The notes below the pieces were generated by a model. The model made no database searches. It had not been told where the DNA came from and saw only the letters and a program-made list of their open reading frames with translations. From NCBI GenBank assembly GCA_039817885.1, contig JBCBUY010000066.1:1-17271 (forward strand): a DNA stretch of 17,271 bases, read 5' to 3'. The first letter of the stretch is position 1, and each line of letters begins with the position of its first letter. Positions 16,801-17,271 of the stretch are shown here, piece by piece. Position numbers and translations under genes: made by a program. The DNA comes from CALLCD01 sp039817885 (GTDB lineage Bacteria > Pseudomonadota > Alphaproteobacteria > Caulobacterales > Hyphomonadaceae).

Positions 16801-17271
16801 CCAGATGCGCCGAAAATGGATATGACCGGCATTACGACAGAGGTCGTTCGTCTTCGGGTATCGAGGGAAGATTGTCCAACTGTGCTGTTGGAAAGTGCCG
16901 ATGTTAAGGTTCTTGATTTCAACGAGGACTTCGGTGGTCGGCTTGACCTCCGAAATGCGCGAATATCAGATTGGAAAATTCGGCGAAAGAACGAAGCGGC
17001 GGAAGATGCATATGATAAAGCGTCACCGCTTATTCGCGTGTTGAAGGGCGAGCAGTTTGACGGGGCTGTCTATACTGCAGCGGAAAACTGGCTTCGCAAG
17101 CAAGGCGACTCCATCGGCGCAGACCGTTTGCACCGAAGCTCGCGTCGCTCGCAAGGAAAGGCGAGACGTACCAACATTAAGGACAATGCCAGTTTATTTT
17201 GGCCAATTACTTGGGTTTGGGATGGCCTGACCAACGGTTTCCTCTGGTTGACGACCGGTTATTGGACCCGC
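13813..17271 (+). CDS. Very large beta-solenoid (pentapeptide-like) protein with C-terminal membrane domain, 3' end beyond window
   Basis: Open for 1153 codons to the window edge from ATG 13813 (GGGGA site; no stop found on reading all codons). Residues 1-190: mixed alpha/beta region without recognised motif. About 193-240: highly charged coiled coil (EEDLEQLKSNREAVETKYRE, EAEKDERRRENE). About 346-1065: many short repeats alternating hydrophobic and polar residues, such as GDVDLSGVRLTNELRLDDV, IIDGDLILEAATL and VIDGNLDISQTAMNGDLYLT, the pattern of a right-handed beta-helix. About 1075-1120: FDGAVYTAAENWLRKQGD then RLHRSSRRSQGKARR, followed by a hydrophobic stretch (LFWPITWVWDGLTNGFLWL), the layout of pentapeptide-type membrane proteins ending in WLRRxGR..AD..Y and membrane helices. 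No signal peptide, so the solenoid is probably cytoplasmic. Codons ATA, TTA, CTA and AGA are frequent compared with the 7.9-12.7 kb genes, suggesting foreign origin. Function unknown. Confidence 0.88.
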   Translation, partial: MFYGNSLKWVEAEDTRSEIARCISLADNDSALSQSLERLQLMDAIEAAHIRHLSFYRSYSKLVRFTLSPDHVTTEEPLDTAFLFVIISETDAQLLNGTSPVIHKINATKVQIGTNGTATEVPEIFLESREQFESYLDFFCSFVTGDDGPFTTIEQLEDVEFGLVGRVEPIATYDTLVTRRRENLGWPKPSIPVREEDLEQLKSNREAVETKYREEAEKDERRRENEDSPEYIKSEIANFQGDYRRDEASKESGDNSAFIKKLVWYGPALFEADFRVLTSGMVEMLDDNPTMFLSYVPWRFDNKTGIASRKSGNRYSHVSVDSFRERVFENDKVTVAPTESRKLDPISRQIVTGDVDLSGVRLTNELRLDDVIIDGDLILEAATLDKGLNFNNTRITGRLICDNIVTHAFIATKLSIAGLFSARLQLRLPSETYVKNGFSMQNGEIASHFTLDEVTIGGGADLRRLVCRGPARITKLDIHTRLPTLQIVKNFFPNLPKPPGQNTVPNDEALRLDSGVNLAHARFFDLLDWVTPESGDNSVAGGISANHFQVTKSLRLRRLKTTDAIFSFLTFEDSQINELIEANSTASPNSKKSKRNQFVFDAEAKEIKLASNYGQSGFVELKESHIEGELDASAMACSGFLTLYNTVIDGNLDISQTAMNGDLYLTGTTVKRSVIGTELRCKTLFAGAMNVGRDCSFDGAFVDGTFNMQGAEVKGMLSGNCTTTQRTRISGNLVASGMIAHSDFRFVGALIKGNLEIITGSFNRFQLRATLIQSPPDTEPDKQGGTSSKPIFTPFEVGGSIIFQSFKAQSIDLYAARIGEDCKFSALELTDSISFFNSNPIEYLAYGEQPFSDDDIAACIPDWSERMATINGKFNLDSVSIGSDLALQNTHIEDSLETSRLIIRGDVLAGSRPEKGPNANFDGLITRCKSANFDSVTVDGSMKLDGLKLWGDFSCRYAKVEKEVVFFDPASNRCLDFEDNTIPSTRKEAGKSMSDHPDAPKMDMTGITTEVVRLRVSREDCPTVLLESADVKVLDFNEDFGGRLDLRNARISDWKIRRKNEAAEDAYDKASPLIRVLKGEQFDGAVYTAAENWLRKQGDSIGADRLHRSSRRSQGKARRTNIKDNASLFWPITWVWDGLTNGFLWLTTGYWTR

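Overview
The window reads as chromosomal DNA of an alphaproteobacterium. The signs are a von Willebrand factor A (vWA) protein of a type common in that class, a hybrid kinase with the H-box SHDLRQPLHAI, an HWE/HisKA_2-type kinase and clear Shine-Dalgarno sites. A Hyphomonadaceae- or Rhodobacterales-like host is a guess from gene style only. No rRNA, tRNA or CRISPR array was seen.

Layout. (1) 1-1823, minus: an elongation factor G paralogue that runs off the left edge, not preceded by str-operon genes. (2) 1824-4433: a decayed region. It holds a 22-codon relic, a C-terminal gene scrap, a near-perfect palindrome, and an rhs/YD-repeat gene cut at both ends. The 5' end of the rhs fragment is joined to a relic of an IS3-family transposase. 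(3) 4446-7744: a two-component cluster. A membrane hybrid histidine kinase (plus) overlaps by 42 bp, tail to tail, a NarL/LuxR-type response regulator (minus). The regulator is last in a three-gene minus-strand operon behind a small secreted Cys-rich protein and a small lipoprotein. The lipoprotein frame is broken at a run of seven C just before its lipobox cysteine. (4) 7745-7922: a divergent control region with several palindromes. (5) 7923-12684, plus: a likely three-gene operon for a secreted vWA protein with repeated beta-type modules, a small secreted protein, and a periplasmic-TPR histidine kinase. (6) 12685-13812: a graveyard on the minus strand, with a chimera of a DsbA/2-hydroxychromene-2-carboxylate isomerase-like gene and a short-chain dehydrogenase that has lost its catalytic core. 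(7) 13813-end, plus: an open frame of at least 1153 codons for a very large beta-solenoid (pentapeptide-like) protein ending in a probable membrane domain. It is preceded by a scrap of a similar repeat protein.

How the parts may work together (inference): the genes from about 4.4 to 12.7 kb look like one envelope-sensing locus. Two kinases and one DNA-binding regulator surround four exported proteins (vWA protein, small periplasmic protein, Cys-rich protein, lipoprotein). The TPR kinase has no regulator in its own operon, so the NarL-type regulator may serve one or both kinases. The large solenoid protein in a decayed neighbourhood, with many ATA, TTA, CTA and AGA codons, looks recently acquired or fast evolving. 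It and the exported-protein/kinase locus are the best candidates for an undescribed system.
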